A stretch of DNA of 64,000 nucleotides, taken from contig CATKHW010000428.1 in assembly GCA_949752795.1 (NCBI GenBank), forward strand, positions 434,001 through 498,000, written 5' to 3'. The DNA is from Hyperoodon ampullatus. Its lineage: Eukaryota > Chordata > Mammalia > Artiodactyla > Ziphiidae. Positions 1-10,210 of this stretch are shown one piece after another; the first letter of the stretch is position 1; every line of letters begins with the position of its first letter. The notes beneath the pieces were generated by a model, which did no database searches, was not told the origin of the DNA, and was given only the letters and a program-made list of their open reading frames with translations. The position numbers and the translations under genes were made by a program.

Positions 1-637
1 GGCACTTCCAGTCTAGGGAATATACCTTGGGAAAACTGAAAATCAAAAAGACACAGCCACCCCAAAATTTAGGGCTGCACTGCTTACAAGGACCTCAACT
101 TGGGTACACCTTAAATATCCCAGGAAATATAAAAATGGTTCAAAAAATTGTGGTACTTACGTACGATGGAATATCCCTCAGCCATGAAATCAATGTCATA
201 AGACCAGTAGCAGCAAAATGGGTGGATTCAGGTACGATGATTCTAAGTGAAATAAGTCACACAGAAAAAGAAACTTATCATAAGATATCACTTATGAAGA
301 TCCTGTAAACATGGCTACACTTGAACTGAGTTAGGAAAGAGAACAGTGTCTCACATTTAGAAAACACTCTTATGCCTGCTTAAGGGGGAAGGAGAGGTGG
401 GGTGATGCATAAAACCAGAGTTTGATATAAGCACAGGTACCGTTCCAAAAACCAACTATGGAATAGACAAGACCTACAACTTCCTCAGTGAAAGGGACTC
501 AAAACCCCATATTTCCCGCAGAGGAATATATCTGACTAGTAAGAATCTTAAAACCTCTGTATTGATATGTCTCCGTGAGGGAATGAAGTGTGTCTAGACT
601 GGGATAAATATGGAAGCGAGAATCAGCTCAAACCCAC

Positions 638-645
638 TATAAAAA
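638..645 (+). promoter_or_regulatory. TATA-like motif TATAAAAA (U1; recurs in each unit)
   Basis: CTATAAAAAGG lies just before the L1 A-rich tail in almost every unit. It matches a TATA box by sequence, but it sits in L1 3' UTR-derived A/T-rich DNA where such strings arise easily. No initiator or other promoter element was recognised. I record it only because any satellite transcription could use it. Confidence 0.15.
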
Positions 646-652
646 GGAATTT

Positions 653-671
653 CAAAAATAAAACAAAAAAA
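653..671 (+). other. Degenerate L1 poly(A) tail with AATAAA (U1; equivalent site in each unit)
   Basis: The + strand reads A-rich from 654 to 671, interrupted by single T and C, with AATAAA at 657-662. It directly follows the L1 3' UTR-like segment and marks the 3' end of the L1 insert. Older-looking units (for example U3, U4, U32, U36, U37) have AACAAA at the same place, so the signal is not universal. The tail length varies by one base in U5, U13 and U28. Confidence 0.75.
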
Positions 672-985
672 CTGGGAAATTCTTTACAATTCCTTCAGGG
701 TCTCTGATGAAACCTGAAATGACCCTATCTACAATGACAGCTGGATGTGGCATAAGGCTGGGCACTTGGGACTGAGAGGATTGGTGAGATTGGGTGAGCA
801 AATGCAGACCCTTTAAAGCAATAATGCATGGCACACATTCCATGGGTCCCAACTCTCCAGGTTGAAGGGAATATTACTACAGTTATAACATGTACGGGAA
901 TCCTAGAGAACGGACACACTGTGAATACGAAAGGTTTCTAAAACTCAACGAATAGTCCCTCTCCTGGTGCTCCGGTTTGACTTTC
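672..985. other. Unassigned part of the unit (representative copy, U1)
   Basis: Between the L1 tail and the RNase H-like remnant lie ~315 bp that I cannot identify. If the minus-strand pol fragment continued normally, integrase sequence would be expected here. I see no clear HHCC zinc-binding pattern or catalytic core motif in any minus frame. The open frames here (for example 66 and 64 codons on the minus strand in most units) overlap each other and show no family signature. Confidence 0.5.
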
Positions 986-1260
986 ATCTGCTTTATTATC
1001 AACCTCCCAACTTGGAGAGACAGCCCCTTTAACCTCCTGGTTCGCACAGGTTGCCAATTTGGCAGAGGATGAAAGGGAAGAGGGAGAACCAATGAGAGTG
1101 TAGCTGTAAGGCATTTGGACGGGCACATATCACTGTAATTTCCCGGCAGGAAGAAGAATTAACCAAAGTCTCAGCCACCCACCGGGAATCAGTATAGATC
1201 CTGAACCAAAATTTTGGACTTGCGGTCAGCTCACCAAAAACGAGTTGAAAAATGGAGCTC
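986..1260 (-). pseudogene. RNase H-like core remnant (U1)
   Basis: This segment carries the three recognisable acidic positions described for the block: Glu (1258-1260), Asp of the TDS motif (1188-1190) and Asp of VDNKAD (986-988). In live enzymes these bind the two metal ions that cleave RNA in an RNA:DNA hybrid. Here they lie in different frames, so no active protein can be made. The identification is an inference from order, spacing and local motif; it could be chance similarity, which I think unlikely given all three fit. Confidence 0.55.
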
Positions 1261-1530
1261 AGGGGCACAGCAATTCACAAACTGGCCGAGTAATAAAGGA
1301 CAACTATCGTCCAAAAATCTGTTGAGGGAAGGCAACGAGGCGGACTTGAAAGCGAGGCAGAATAGCAGGAAACAGATTTCAAGAGGTACGTTGGAATCGC
1401 CTTTAAAGCACAGGAAGAGGGGCACAACTTCGACAATGATGCACTTGGCCAAAAAGGGCGTATGCGTTTTCTCCTGAATATATTCAGGAGAAAACGCATA
1501 CGCCCTTTTTGGCCAAGCAAGCAAGCGGGC

Positions 1531-2046
1531 AATGCAAATCTGCACTACAAAGAAGTATCACTTCCCACCGGTCAAAAGGGACATCCACAAAATGTGTAAA
1601 AACCAGAAAGGCAAGACAGGCCCTGGAGAACAGGGAGCCTTGTTATGCTGATGGGCGGGATGTAAATTGTCAACTGCCCCTCTGGAGGAGTGCATTGTGT
1701 TCCCTAAAACAAGTAAACAACAGAGCTACAGAGCCAAGGGCACTTCCAGTCTAGGGAATATACCTTGGGAAAACTGAAAATCAAAAAGACACAGCCACCC
1801 CAAAATTTAGGGCTGCACTGCTTACAAGGACCTCAACTTGGGTACACCTTAAATATCCCAGGAAATATAAAAATGGTTCAAAAAATTGTGGTACTTACGT
1901 ATGATGGAATATCCCTCAGCCATGAAATCAATGTCATAAGACCAGTAGCAGCAAAATGGGTGGATTCAGGTACGATGATTCTAAGTGAAATAAGTCACAC
2001 AGAAAAAGAAACTTATCATAAGATATCACTTATGAAGATCCTGTAA
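1531..2046 (+). pseudogene. L1 ORF2 C-terminal relic (representative copy, U2)
   Basis: This is the part of the L1 block that corresponds to protein in a live element: the C-terminal segment of the reverse transcriptase/endonuclease protein ORF2p, beyond the catalytic domains. It is broken by an in-frame stop at 1649-1651 and by at least one frameshift, because the matching peptides move from one + frame to another. The best open stretch starts at a TTG at 1765 and runs 93 codons to a TAA at 2044-2046; the final codons lie where ORF2 normally ends. In U32, U36 and U37 an older-looking version keeps a 91-codon frame that starts further upstream (53847-54122, 60804-61079, 62543-62818). No function is expected. 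Confidence 0.85.
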
Positions 2047-2391
2047 ACATGGCTACACTTGAACTGAGTTAGGAAAGAGAACAGTGTCTCACATTTAGAA
2101 AACACTCTTATGCCTGCTTAAGGGGGAAGGAGAGGTGGGGTGATGCATAAAACCAGAGTTTGATATAAGCACAGGTACCGTTCCAAAAACCAACTATGGA
2201 ATAGACAAGACCTACACCTTCCTCAGTGAAAGGGACTCAAAACCCCATATTTCCCGCAGAGGAATATATCTGACTAGTAAGAATCTTAAAACCTATGTAT
2301 TGATATGTCTCCGTAAGGGAATCAAGTGTGTCTAGACTGGGATAAATATGGCAGCGAGAATCAGCTCAAACCCACTATAAAAAGGAATTTC
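2047..2391 (+). other. L1 3' UTR-derived segment (representative copy, U2)
   Basis: No gene lies here. Between the ORF2 relic and the A-rich tail the sequence follows the layout of older mammalian L1 3' UTRs: a G/A-rich stretch (AAGGGGGAAGGAGAGG, about 2119-2134), then a segment with GAGTTTGATATAAGCACAGG, then the tract with GAATCTTAAAACC leading to the tail. This resemblance is to L1 families active in laurasiatherians and in ancestral eutherians, from memory of the family and not from an alignment. The segment carries most of the diagnostic differences between units: the 5-bp insertion of U8, U9, U10, U12 and U16, the GGTGGTGC change in U19, U25, U27, U31, U34 and U35, and the rearrangement in U28. 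Confidence 0.75.
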
Positions 2392-3182
2392 AAAAATAAA
2401 ACAAAAAAACTGGGAAATTCTTTACAATTCCTTCAGGGTCTCTGATGAAACCTGAAATGACCCTATCTACAATGACAGCTGGATGTGGCATAAGGCTGGA
2501 CACTTGGGACTGAGAGGATTAGTGAGATTGGGTGAGCAAATGCAGACCCTTTAAAGCAATAATGCATGGCACACATTCCATGGGTCCCAACTCTCCAGGT
2601 TGAAGGGAATATTACTACAGATATAACATGTACGGGAATCCTAGAGAACGGACACACTGTGAATACGAAAGGTTTCTAAAACTCAACGAATAGTCCCTCT
2701 CCTGGTGCTCCGGTTTGACTTTCCATCTGCTTTATTATCAACCTCCCAACTTGGAGAGACAGCCCCTTTAACCTCCTGGTTCGCACAGGTTGCCAATTTG
2801 GCAGAGGATGAAAGGGAAGAGGGAGAACCAATGAGAGAGTAGCTGTTAGGCATTTGGACGGGCACATATCACTGTAATTTCCCGGCAGGAAGAAGAATTA
2901 ACCAAAGTCTCAGCCACCCACCGGGAATCAGTATAGATCCTGAACCAAAATTTTGGACTTGCGGTCAGCTCACCAAAAACGAGTTGAAAAATGGAGCTCA
3001 GGGGCACAGCAATTCACAAACTGGCAAAGTAATAAAGGACAACTATCGTCCAAAAATCTGTTGAGGGAAGGCAACGAGGCGGACTTGAAAGCTCGGCAGA
3101 ATAGCAGGAAACAGATTTCAAGAGGTACGTTGGAATTGCCTTTAAAGCACAGGAAGAGGGGCACAACTTCGACAATGATGAA

Positions 3183-3256
3183 CTTGGCCAAAAAGGGCGT
3201 ATGCGTTTTCTCCTGAATATATTCAGGAGAAAACGCATACGCCCTTTTTGGCCAAG
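3183..3256. repeat. 74-bp perfect palindrome (representative copy, U2)
   Basis: Two 37-bp arms meet with no spacer. The left arm starts CTTGGCCAAAAAGGGCGTAT and the centre is CTCCTGAATATATTCAGGAG. Every arm base is paired; symmetry stops at the outer edge. Copies start at 1444, 3183, 4920, 6658, 8398, 10137, 11875, 13619, 15363, 17107, 18846, 20590, 22330, 24069, 25808, 27552, 29291, 31030, 32769, 34508, 36247, 37986, 39725, 41464, 43203, 44942, 46681, 48422, 50161, 51900, 53639, 55379, 57118, 58857, 60596 and 62336. By eye 32 of 36 are perfect. It separates the retroviral-like block (left) from the L1 block (right). It could extrude as a cruciform, or fold as a hairpin in RNA from either strand. 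Confidence 0.98.
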
Positions 3257-4993
3257 CAAGCAAGCGGGCAATGCAAATCTGCACTACAAAGAAGTATCAC
3301 TTCCCACCGGTCAAAAGGGACATCCACAAAATGTGTAAAAACCAGAAAGGCAAGACAGGCCCTGGAGAACAGGGAGCCTTGTTATGCTGATGGGCGGGAT
3401 GTAAATTGCCAACTGCCTCTCTGGAGGAGTGCATTGTGTTCCCTAAAACAAGTAAACAACAGAGCTACAGAGCCAAGGGCACTTCCAGTCTAGGGAATAT
3501 ACCTTGGGAAAACTGAAAATCAAAAAGACACAGACACCCCAAAATTTAGGGCTGCACTGCTTACAAGGACCTCAACTTGGGTACACCTTAAATATCCCAG
3601 GAAATATAAAAATGGTTCAAAAAATTTTGGTACTTACATACGATGGAATATCCCTCAGCCATGAAATCAATGTCATAAGACCAGTAGCAGCAAAATGGGT
3701 GGATTCAGGTACGATGATTCTAAGTGAAATATGTCACAGAGAAAAAGAAACTTATCATAAGATATCACTTATGAAGATCCTGTAAACATGGCTACACTTG
3801 AACTGAGTTAGGAAAGAGAACAGTGTCTCACATTTAGAAAACACTCTTATGCCTGCTTAAGGGGGAAGGAGAGGTGGGGTGATGCATAAAACCAGAGTTT
3901 GATATAAGCAGAGGTACCGTTCCAAAAACCAACTATGGAATAGACAAGACCTACACCTTCCTCAGTGAAAGGGACTCAAAACCCCATATTTCCCACAGAG
4001 GAATATATCTGACTAGTAAGAATCTTAAAACCTATGTATTGATATGTCTCCGTAAGGGAACCAAGTGTGTCTAGACTGGCATAAACATGGCAGCGAGAAT
4101 CAGATCAAACCCACTATAAAAAGGAATTTCAAAAACAAAACAAAAACCTGGGAAATTCTTTACAATTCCTTCAGAGTCTCTGATGAAACCTGGACTGACC
4201 CTATCTAAAACGACAGCTGGATGTGGCATAAGGCGGGACACTTGGACTGAGAGGATTGGTGAGATTGGGTGAACAAATGCAGAACCTTTAAAGCATTAAT
4301 GCATGGCACCCATTCCTTGGGTCCCAACTCTCCAGGTTGAAGGGAATATTACTACAGTTATAACATGTACGGGAAACCTAGAGAACGGACACACTGTGAA
4401 TACGAAACGTTTCTAAAACTCAACGAATAGTCCCTCTCCTGGTGCTCCGGTTTGACTTTCCACCTGCTTTACTATCAACCTCCCAACTTGGAGAGACAGC
4501 CCCTTTAACCTCCTGGTTCGCACAGGTTGCCAATTTGGCAGAGGATGAAAGGGAAGAGGGAGAACCAATGAGAGAGTAGCTGTTAGGCATTTGGACGGGC
4601 ACATATCACTGTAATTTCCCGGCAGGAAGAAGAATTAACCAAAGTCTCAGCCCCCCACCGGGAACCAGCATAGATCCTGAACCAAAATTTTGGACCTGCG
4701 GTCAGCTCACCAAAAACGAGTTGAAAAATGGAGCTCAGGGGCACAGCAATTCACAAACTGGCCGAGTAATAAAGGACAACTATCGTCCAAAAATCTGTTG
4801 AGGGAAGGCAACGAGGTGGACTTGAAAGCGAATCAGAATAGCAGGAAACACATTTCAAGAGGTACGTTGGAATCACCTTTAAAGCACCGGATGAGGGGCA
4901 CAACTTCGGCAATGATGCACGTGGCCAAAAAGGGCGTATGCGTATTCTCCTGAATATATTCAGGAGAAAACGCATACGCCCTTTTTCGCCAAG
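3257..4993 (+). repeat. Satellite unit U3 (1737 bp, old-type)
   Basis: L1 block to about 4146, retroviral-like block 4147-4919, palindrome 4920-4993 (three mismatches). It carries many variants also seen in U32 and U37: GTTATAACATGTACGGGAAACC near 4337, CTTTACTATC near 4467, and GGGAACCAGCATAG near 4660. It looks like an older, unhomogenised copy. Confidence 0.98.
4920..4993. repeat. Imperfect palindrome (U3)
   Basis: Three unpaired changes: T to G at 4921, T to A at 4944 (left arm) and G to C at 4987 (right arm). This is the most decayed of the 36 palindromes and lies in an old-type unit. Confidence 0.95.
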
Positions 4994-6731
4994 CAAGCAA
5001 TCGGGCAATGCAAATCTGCATTACAAAGAAGTATCACTTACCAACGGTCAAAAGGGACATCCACAAAATGTGTAAAAACCAGAAAGGCAAGACAGGCACT
5101 GGAGAACAGGGAGCCTTGTTATGATGATGGGCGTATGTAAATTGCCAACTGCCTCTCTGGAGGAGTACATTGTGTTCCCTAAAACAAGTAAAGAACAGAG
5201 CTACAGAGCCAAGGGCACTTCCAGTCTAAGGAATATACCTTTGGAAAACTGAATATCAAAAAGACACAGCCACCCCAAAATTTAGGGCTGCACTGCTTAC
5301 AAGGACCTCAACTTGGGTACACCTTAAATATCCCAGGAAATATAAAAATGGTTCAAAAAATTGTGGTACTTACGTACGATGGAATATCCCTCAGCCATGA
5401 AATCAATGTCATAAGACCAGTAGCAGCAAAATGGGTGGATTCAGATACGATGATTCTAAGTGAAATAAGTCACACAGAAAAAGAAACTTATCATAAGATA
5501 TCACTTATGAAGATCCTGTAAACATGGCTACACTTGAACTGAGTTAGGAAAGAGAACAGCGTCTCACATTTAGAAAACACTCTTATGCCTGCTTAAGGGG
5601 GAAGGAGAGGTGGGGTGATGCATAAAACCAGAGTTTGATATAAGCACAGGTACCGTTCCAAAAACCAACTATGGAATAGACAAGACCTACACCTTCCTCA
5701 GTGAAAGGGACTCAAAACCCCATATTTCCCGCAGAGGAATATATCTGACTAGTAAGAATCTTAAAACCTATGTATTGATATGTCTCCGTAAGGGAATCAA
5801 GTGTGTCTAGACTGGCATAAACATGGCAGCGAGAATCAGCTCAAACCCACTATAAAAAGGAATTTCAAAAACAAAACAAAAAAACTGGGAAATTCTTTAC
5901 AATTCCTTCAGGGTCTCTGATGAAACCTGGAATGACCCTATCTACAACGACAGCTGGATGTGGCTTAAGGCTGGACACTTTGGACTGAGAGGATTGGTGA
6001 GATTGGGTGAACAAATGCAGAACATTTAAAGCAATAATGCATGACACACATTCCATGGGTACCAACTCTCCAGGTTGAAGGGAATATTACTACAGATATA
6101 ACATGTACGGGAATCCTAGAGAACGGACACACTGTGAATACGAAAGGTTTCTAAAACTCAACGAATAGTCCCTCTCCTGGTGCTCCGGTTTGACTTTCCA
6201 TCTGCTTTATTATCAACCTCCCAACTTGGAGAGACAGCCCCTTTAACCTCCTGGTTCGCACAGGTTGCCAATTTGGCAGAGGATGAAAGGGAAGAGGGAG
6301 AACCAATGAGAGAGTAGCTGTTAGGCATTTGGACGGGCACATATCACTGTAATTTCCCGGCAGGAAGAAGAATTAACCAAAGTCTCAGCCACCCACCGGG
6401 AATCAGTATAGATCCTGAACCAAAATTTTGGACTTGCGGTCAGCTCACCAAAAACAAGTTGAAAAATGGAGCTCAGGGGCACAGCAATTCACAAACTGGC
6501 CGAGTAATAAAGGACAACTATCGTCCAAAAATCTGTTGAGGGAAGGCAACGAGGCGGACTTGAAAGCGAGGCAGAATAGCAGGAAACAGATTTCAAGAGG
6601 TACGTTGGAATCGCCTTTAAAGCACAGGAAGAGGGGCACAACTTCGACAATGATGCACTTGGCCAAAAAGGGCGTATGCGTTTTCTCCTGAATATATTCA
6701 GGAGAAAACGCATACGCCCTTTTTGGCCAAG
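4994..6731 (+). repeat. Satellite unit U4 (1738 bp, mixed old/new)
   Basis: L1 block to 5884, retroviral-like block 5885-6657, palindrome 6658-6731. The L1 half has old-type variants (AAAGAACAGAGC near 5190, CTTTGGAAAACTG near 5239), and the block near 5925-6065 is also diverged. From about 6090 onward it matches the common type, which suggests a conversion or crossover boundary within the unit. Confidence 0.98.
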
Positions 6732-8471
6732 CAAGCAAGCGGGCAATGCCAATCTGCACTACAAAGAAGTATCACTTCCCACCGGTCAAAAGGGACATCC
6801 ACAAAATGTGTAAAAACCAGAAAGGCAAGACAGGCCCTGGAGAACAGGGAGCCTTGTTATGCTGATGGGCGGGATGTAAATTGCCAACTGCCTCTCTGGA
6901 GGAGTGCATTGTGTTCCCTAAAACAAGTAAACAACAGAGCTACAGAGCCAAGGGCACTTCCAGTCTAGGGAATATACCTGGGAAAAACTGAAAATCAATA
7001 AGACAGAGCCACCCCAAAATTTAGGGCTGCACTGCTTACAAGGACCTCAACTTGGGTACACCTTAAATATCCCAGGAAATATAAAATTGGTTCAAAAAAT
7101 TGTTCTACTTACGTACGATGGAATATCCCTCAGCCATGAAATCAATGTCATAAGACCAGTAGCAGCAAAATGGGTGGATTCAGGTACGATGATTCTAAGT
7201 GAAATAAGTCACACAGAAAAAGAAACTTATCATAATTTATCACTTATGAAGATCCTGTAAACATGGCTACACTTGAACTGAGTTAGGAAAGAGAACAGTG
7301 TCTCACATTTAGAAAACACTCTTATGCCTGCTTAAGGGGGAAGGAGAGGTGGGGTGATGCATAAAACCAGAGTTTGATATAAGCACAGGTACCGTTCCAA
7401 AAACCAACTATGGAATAGACAAGACCTACACCTTCCTCAGTGAAAGGGACTCAAAACACCATATTTCCCGCAGAGGAATATATCTGACTAGTAAGAATCT
7501 TAAAACCTATGTATTGATATGTCTCCGTAAGGGAATCAAGTGTGTCTAGACTGGGATAAATATGGCAGTGAGAATCAGCTCAAACCCACTATAAAAAGGA
7601 ATTTCAAAAACAAAACAAAAAAAACTGGGAAATTCTTTACAATTCCTTCAGGGTCTCTGATGAAACCTGAAATGACCCTATCTACAATGACAGCTGGATG
7701 TGGCATAAGGCTGGACACTTGGGACTGAGAGGATTGGTGAGATTGGGTGAGCAAATGCAGACCCTTTAAAGCAATAATGCATGGCACACATTCCATGGGT
7801 CCCAACTGTCCAGGTTGAAGGGAATATTACTACAGATATAACATGTACGGGAATCCTAGAGAACGGACACACTGTGAATACGAAAGGTTTCTAAAACTCA
7901 ACGAATAGTCCCTCTCCTGGTGCTCCGGTTTGACTTTCCATCTGCTTTATTATCAACCTCCCAACTTGGAGAGACAGCCCCTTTAACCTCCTGGTTCGCA
8001 CAGGTTGCCAATTTGGCAGAGGATGAAAGGGAAGAGGGAGAACCAATGAGAGAGTAGCTGTTAGGCATTTGGACGGGCACATATCACTGTAATTTCCCGG
8101 CAGGAAGAAGAATTAACCAAAGTCTCAGCCACCCACCGGGAATCAGTATAGATCCTGAACCAAAATTTTGGACTTGCGGTCAGCTCACCAAAAACGAGTT
8201 GAAAAATGGAGCTCAGGGGCACAGCAATTCACAAACTGGCCGAGTAATAAAGGACAACTATCGTCCAAAAATCTGTTGAGGGAAGGCAATGAGGCGGACT
8301 TGAAAGCGTGGCAGAATAGCAGGAAACAGATTTCAAGAGGTACGTTGGAATCGCCTTTAAAGCACAGGAAGAGGGGCACAACTTCGACAATGATGCACTT
8401 GGCCAAAAAGGGCGTATGCGTTTTCTCCTGAATATATTCAGGAGAAAACGCATACGCCCTTTTTGGCCAAG
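6732..8471 (+). repeat. Satellite unit U5 (1740 bp)
   Basis: L1 block to 7624 (tail one A longer), retroviral-like block 7625-8397, palindrome 8398-8471. The L1 half has CCTGGGAAAAACTG, ATCAATAAGACAGAGCC and ATAAAATTGG near 6976-7088, a set shared only with U12. Confidence 0.98.
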
Positions 8472-10210
8472 CAAGCAAGCGGGCAATGCAAATCTGCACT
8501 ACAAAGAAGTATCACTTCCCACCGGTCAAAAGGGACATCCACAAAATGTGTAAAAACCAGAAAGGCAAGACAGGCCCTGGAGAACAGGGAGCCTTGTTAT
8601 GCTGATGGGCGGGATGTAAATTGCCAACTGCCTCTCTGGAGGAGTGCATTGTGTTCCCTAAAACAAGTAAACAACAGAGCTACAGAGCCAAGGGCACTTC
8701 CAGTCTAGGGAATATACCTTGGGAAAACTGAAAATCAAAAAGACACAGCCACCCCAAAATTTAGGGCTGCACTGCTTACAAGGACCTCCACTTGGGTACA
8801 CCTTAAATATCCCAGGAAATATAAAAATGGTTCAAAAAATTGTGGTACTTACGTACGATGGAATATCCCTCAGCCATGAAATCAATGTCATAAGACCAGT
8901 AGCAGCAAAATGGGTGGATTCAGGTACGATGATTCTAAGTGAAATAAGTCACACAGAAAAAGAAACTTATCATAAGATATCACTTATGAAGATCCTGTAA
9001 ACATGGCTACACTTGAACTGAGTTAGGAAAGAGAAGAGTGTCTCACATTTAGAAAACACTCTTATGCCTGCTTAAGGGGGAAGGAGAGGTGGGGTGATGC
9101 ATAAAACCAGAGTTTGATATAAGCACAGGTACCGTTCCAAAAACCAACTATGGAATAGACAAGACCTACACCTTCCTCAGTGAAAGGGACTCAAAACCCC
9201 ATATTTCCCGCAGAGGAATATATGTGACTAGTAAGAATCTTAAAACCTATGTATTGATATGTCTCCGTAAGGGAATCAAGTGTGTCTAGACTGGGATAAA
9301 TATGGCAGCGAGAATCAGCTCAAACCCACTATAAAAAGGAATTTCAAAAATAAAACAAAAAAACTGGGAAATTCTTTACAATTCCTTCAGGGTCTCTGAT
9401 GAAACCTGAAATGACCCTATCTACAATGACAGCTGGATGTGGCATAGGGCTGGACACTTGGGACTGAGAGGATTGGTGAGATTGGGTGAGCAAATGCAGA
9501 CCCTTTAAAGCAATAATGCATGGCACACATTCCATGGGTCCCAACTCTCCAGGTTGAAGGGAATATTACTACAGATATAACATGTACGGGAATCCTAGAG
9601 AACCGACACACTGTGAATACGAAAGGTTTCTAAAACTCAACGAATAGTCCCTCTCCTGGTGCTCTGGTTTGACTTTCCATCTGCTTTATTATCAACCTCC
9701 CAACTTGGAGAGACAGCGCCTTTAACCTCCTGGTTCGCACAGGTTGCCAATTTGGCAGAGGATGAAAGGGAAGAGGGAGAACCAATGAGAGAGTAGCTGT
9801 TAGGCATTTGGACAGGCACATATCACTGTAATTTCCCGGCAGGAAGAAGAATTAACCAAAGTCCCAGCCACCCACCGGGAATCAGTATAGGTCCGGAACC
9901 AAAATTTTGGACTTGCGGTCAGCTCACCAAAAACGAGTTGAAAAATGGAGCTCAGGGGCACAGCAGTTCACAAACTGGCCGAGTAATAAAGGACAACTAT
10001 CGTCCAAAAATCTGTTGAGGGAAGGCAACAAGGCGGACTTGAAAGCGAGGCAGAATAGCAGGAAACAGATTTCAAGAGGTACGTTGGAATCGCCTTTAAA
10101 GCACAGGAAGAGGGGCACAACTTCGACAATGATGAACTTGGCCAAAAAGGGCGTATGCGTTTTCTCCTGAATATATTCAGGAGAAAACGCATACGCCCTT
10201 TTTGGCCAAG
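8472..10210 (+). repeat. Satellite unit U6 (1739 bp)
   Basis: L1 block to 9363, retroviral-like block 9364-10136, palindrome 10137-10210. The L1 half has the CTCCACTTGGG variant. The retroviral half has GCTCTGG, GACAGCGCC, GGACAGGCAC and CAGCAGTTCAC (9660-9968), a set shared with U11. Confidence 0.98.

Larger units (their letters stand above)
672..1443 (-). pseudogene. Retroviral pol-like relic block with RNase H remnant (representative copy, U1)
   Basis: On the minus strand this block contains what looks like a decayed RNase H domain of a retroviral pol gene. Reading 5' to 3' on the minus strand: CAPELH with its Glu at 1258-1260, then IYTDSRWVAETLVN with the TDS at 1185-1193, then NQEVKGAVSPSWEVDNKAD ending at 986. 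Glu to TDS-Asp is 23 codons and TDS-Asp to the last Asp is about 67, close to the usual RNase H spacing. The three pieces sit in different frames, so there are at least two frameshifts. The first catalytic Asp and an integrase downstream (toward 672) were not recognised. In U1 one change removes a stop and gives a 79-codon frame (1029-1268) with the TDS motif. It is a dead endogenous fragment with no coding capacity. Confidence 0.6.
1..1517 (+). repeat. Satellite unit U1 (partial at left edge)
   Basis: The window opens inside the L1 part. L1 block 1-671, retroviral-like block 672-1443, palindrome 1444-1517 (perfect). The retroviral block lacks one C in the tract near 985 (GACTTTCATCTG where others have GACTTTCCATCTG). 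It also has GAGTGTAGCTGTAAGG near 1098 where most units read GAGAGTAGCTGTTAGG; this removes a minus-strand stop. Confidence 0.97.
1531..2409 (+). mobile_element. 5'-truncated LINE-1 3' end (ORF2 C-terminus, 3' UTR, poly-A); described here for U2, present in every unit
   Basis: This half of the unit is colinear with the 3' end of a mammalian L1. From 1556 the + frame reads YHFPPVK and, in the same frame at 1625-1648, GEQGALLC followed by a stop and WAGCKL, matching the L1 ORF2 C-terminal region. Further on, frames shift: KKLWYLRTMEYPSAMK (142-189 in U1) and ILSEISHTEKETYHKISL (240-293 in U1) match the last ~60 codons of ORF2, one after the other, in different frames. The 3' UTR-like part follows from 2047 and ends in an A-rich tail at 2392-2409. 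The L1 has lost everything upstream of the last ~170 codons. It is a dead fragment: stops and frameshifts are shared by all copies, so they predate amplification. Confidence 0.9.
1518..3256 (+). repeat. Satellite unit U2 (1739 bp)
   Basis: L1 block about 1531-2409, retroviral-like block 2410-3182, palindrome 3183-3256. It has GAGGATTAGTGAG near 2514, a variant shared with U7, U9, U15, U18, U24, U26, U31, U34 and U35. CTGGCAAAG near 3022 (others CTGGCCGAG) is private. Confidence 0.98.

Noticed and set aside
27..308. 93-codon + frame repeated in most units, seemingly conserved
   Set aside because: It starts at TTG, lies within the L1 ORF2 relic across a frameshift, and is conserved because whole units are homogenised. 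It is not a gene.
1444..1517. Palindrome as a transcription terminator or as a microRNA precursor
   Set aside because: The context is eukaryotic retroelement DNA, there is no adjacent gene to terminate, and a perfect 37-bp duplex with almost no loop is not a typical microRNA hairpin. Small-RNA data would be needed.
1512..1530. Possible CENP-B box near GGCCAAGCAAGCGGGC
   Set aside because: It has the A and CGGG of the box but GGCC where TTCG is needed. I found no other match to the box in the unit on either strand.
1231..1545. 104-codon minus frame in nearly all units, and the overlapping 85-codon (-) and 87-codon (+) frames
   Set aside because: They run through the palindrome and the decayed RNase H-like block, overlap one another on both strands, and carry no signal, domain or codon pattern that supports a protein.
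1518..2420. Target-site duplication around the L1 block
   Set aside because: I compared bases after the A-rich tail (CTGGGAAATTC) with those before the L1 start and saw no direct repeat, so the original insertion site cannot be defined.
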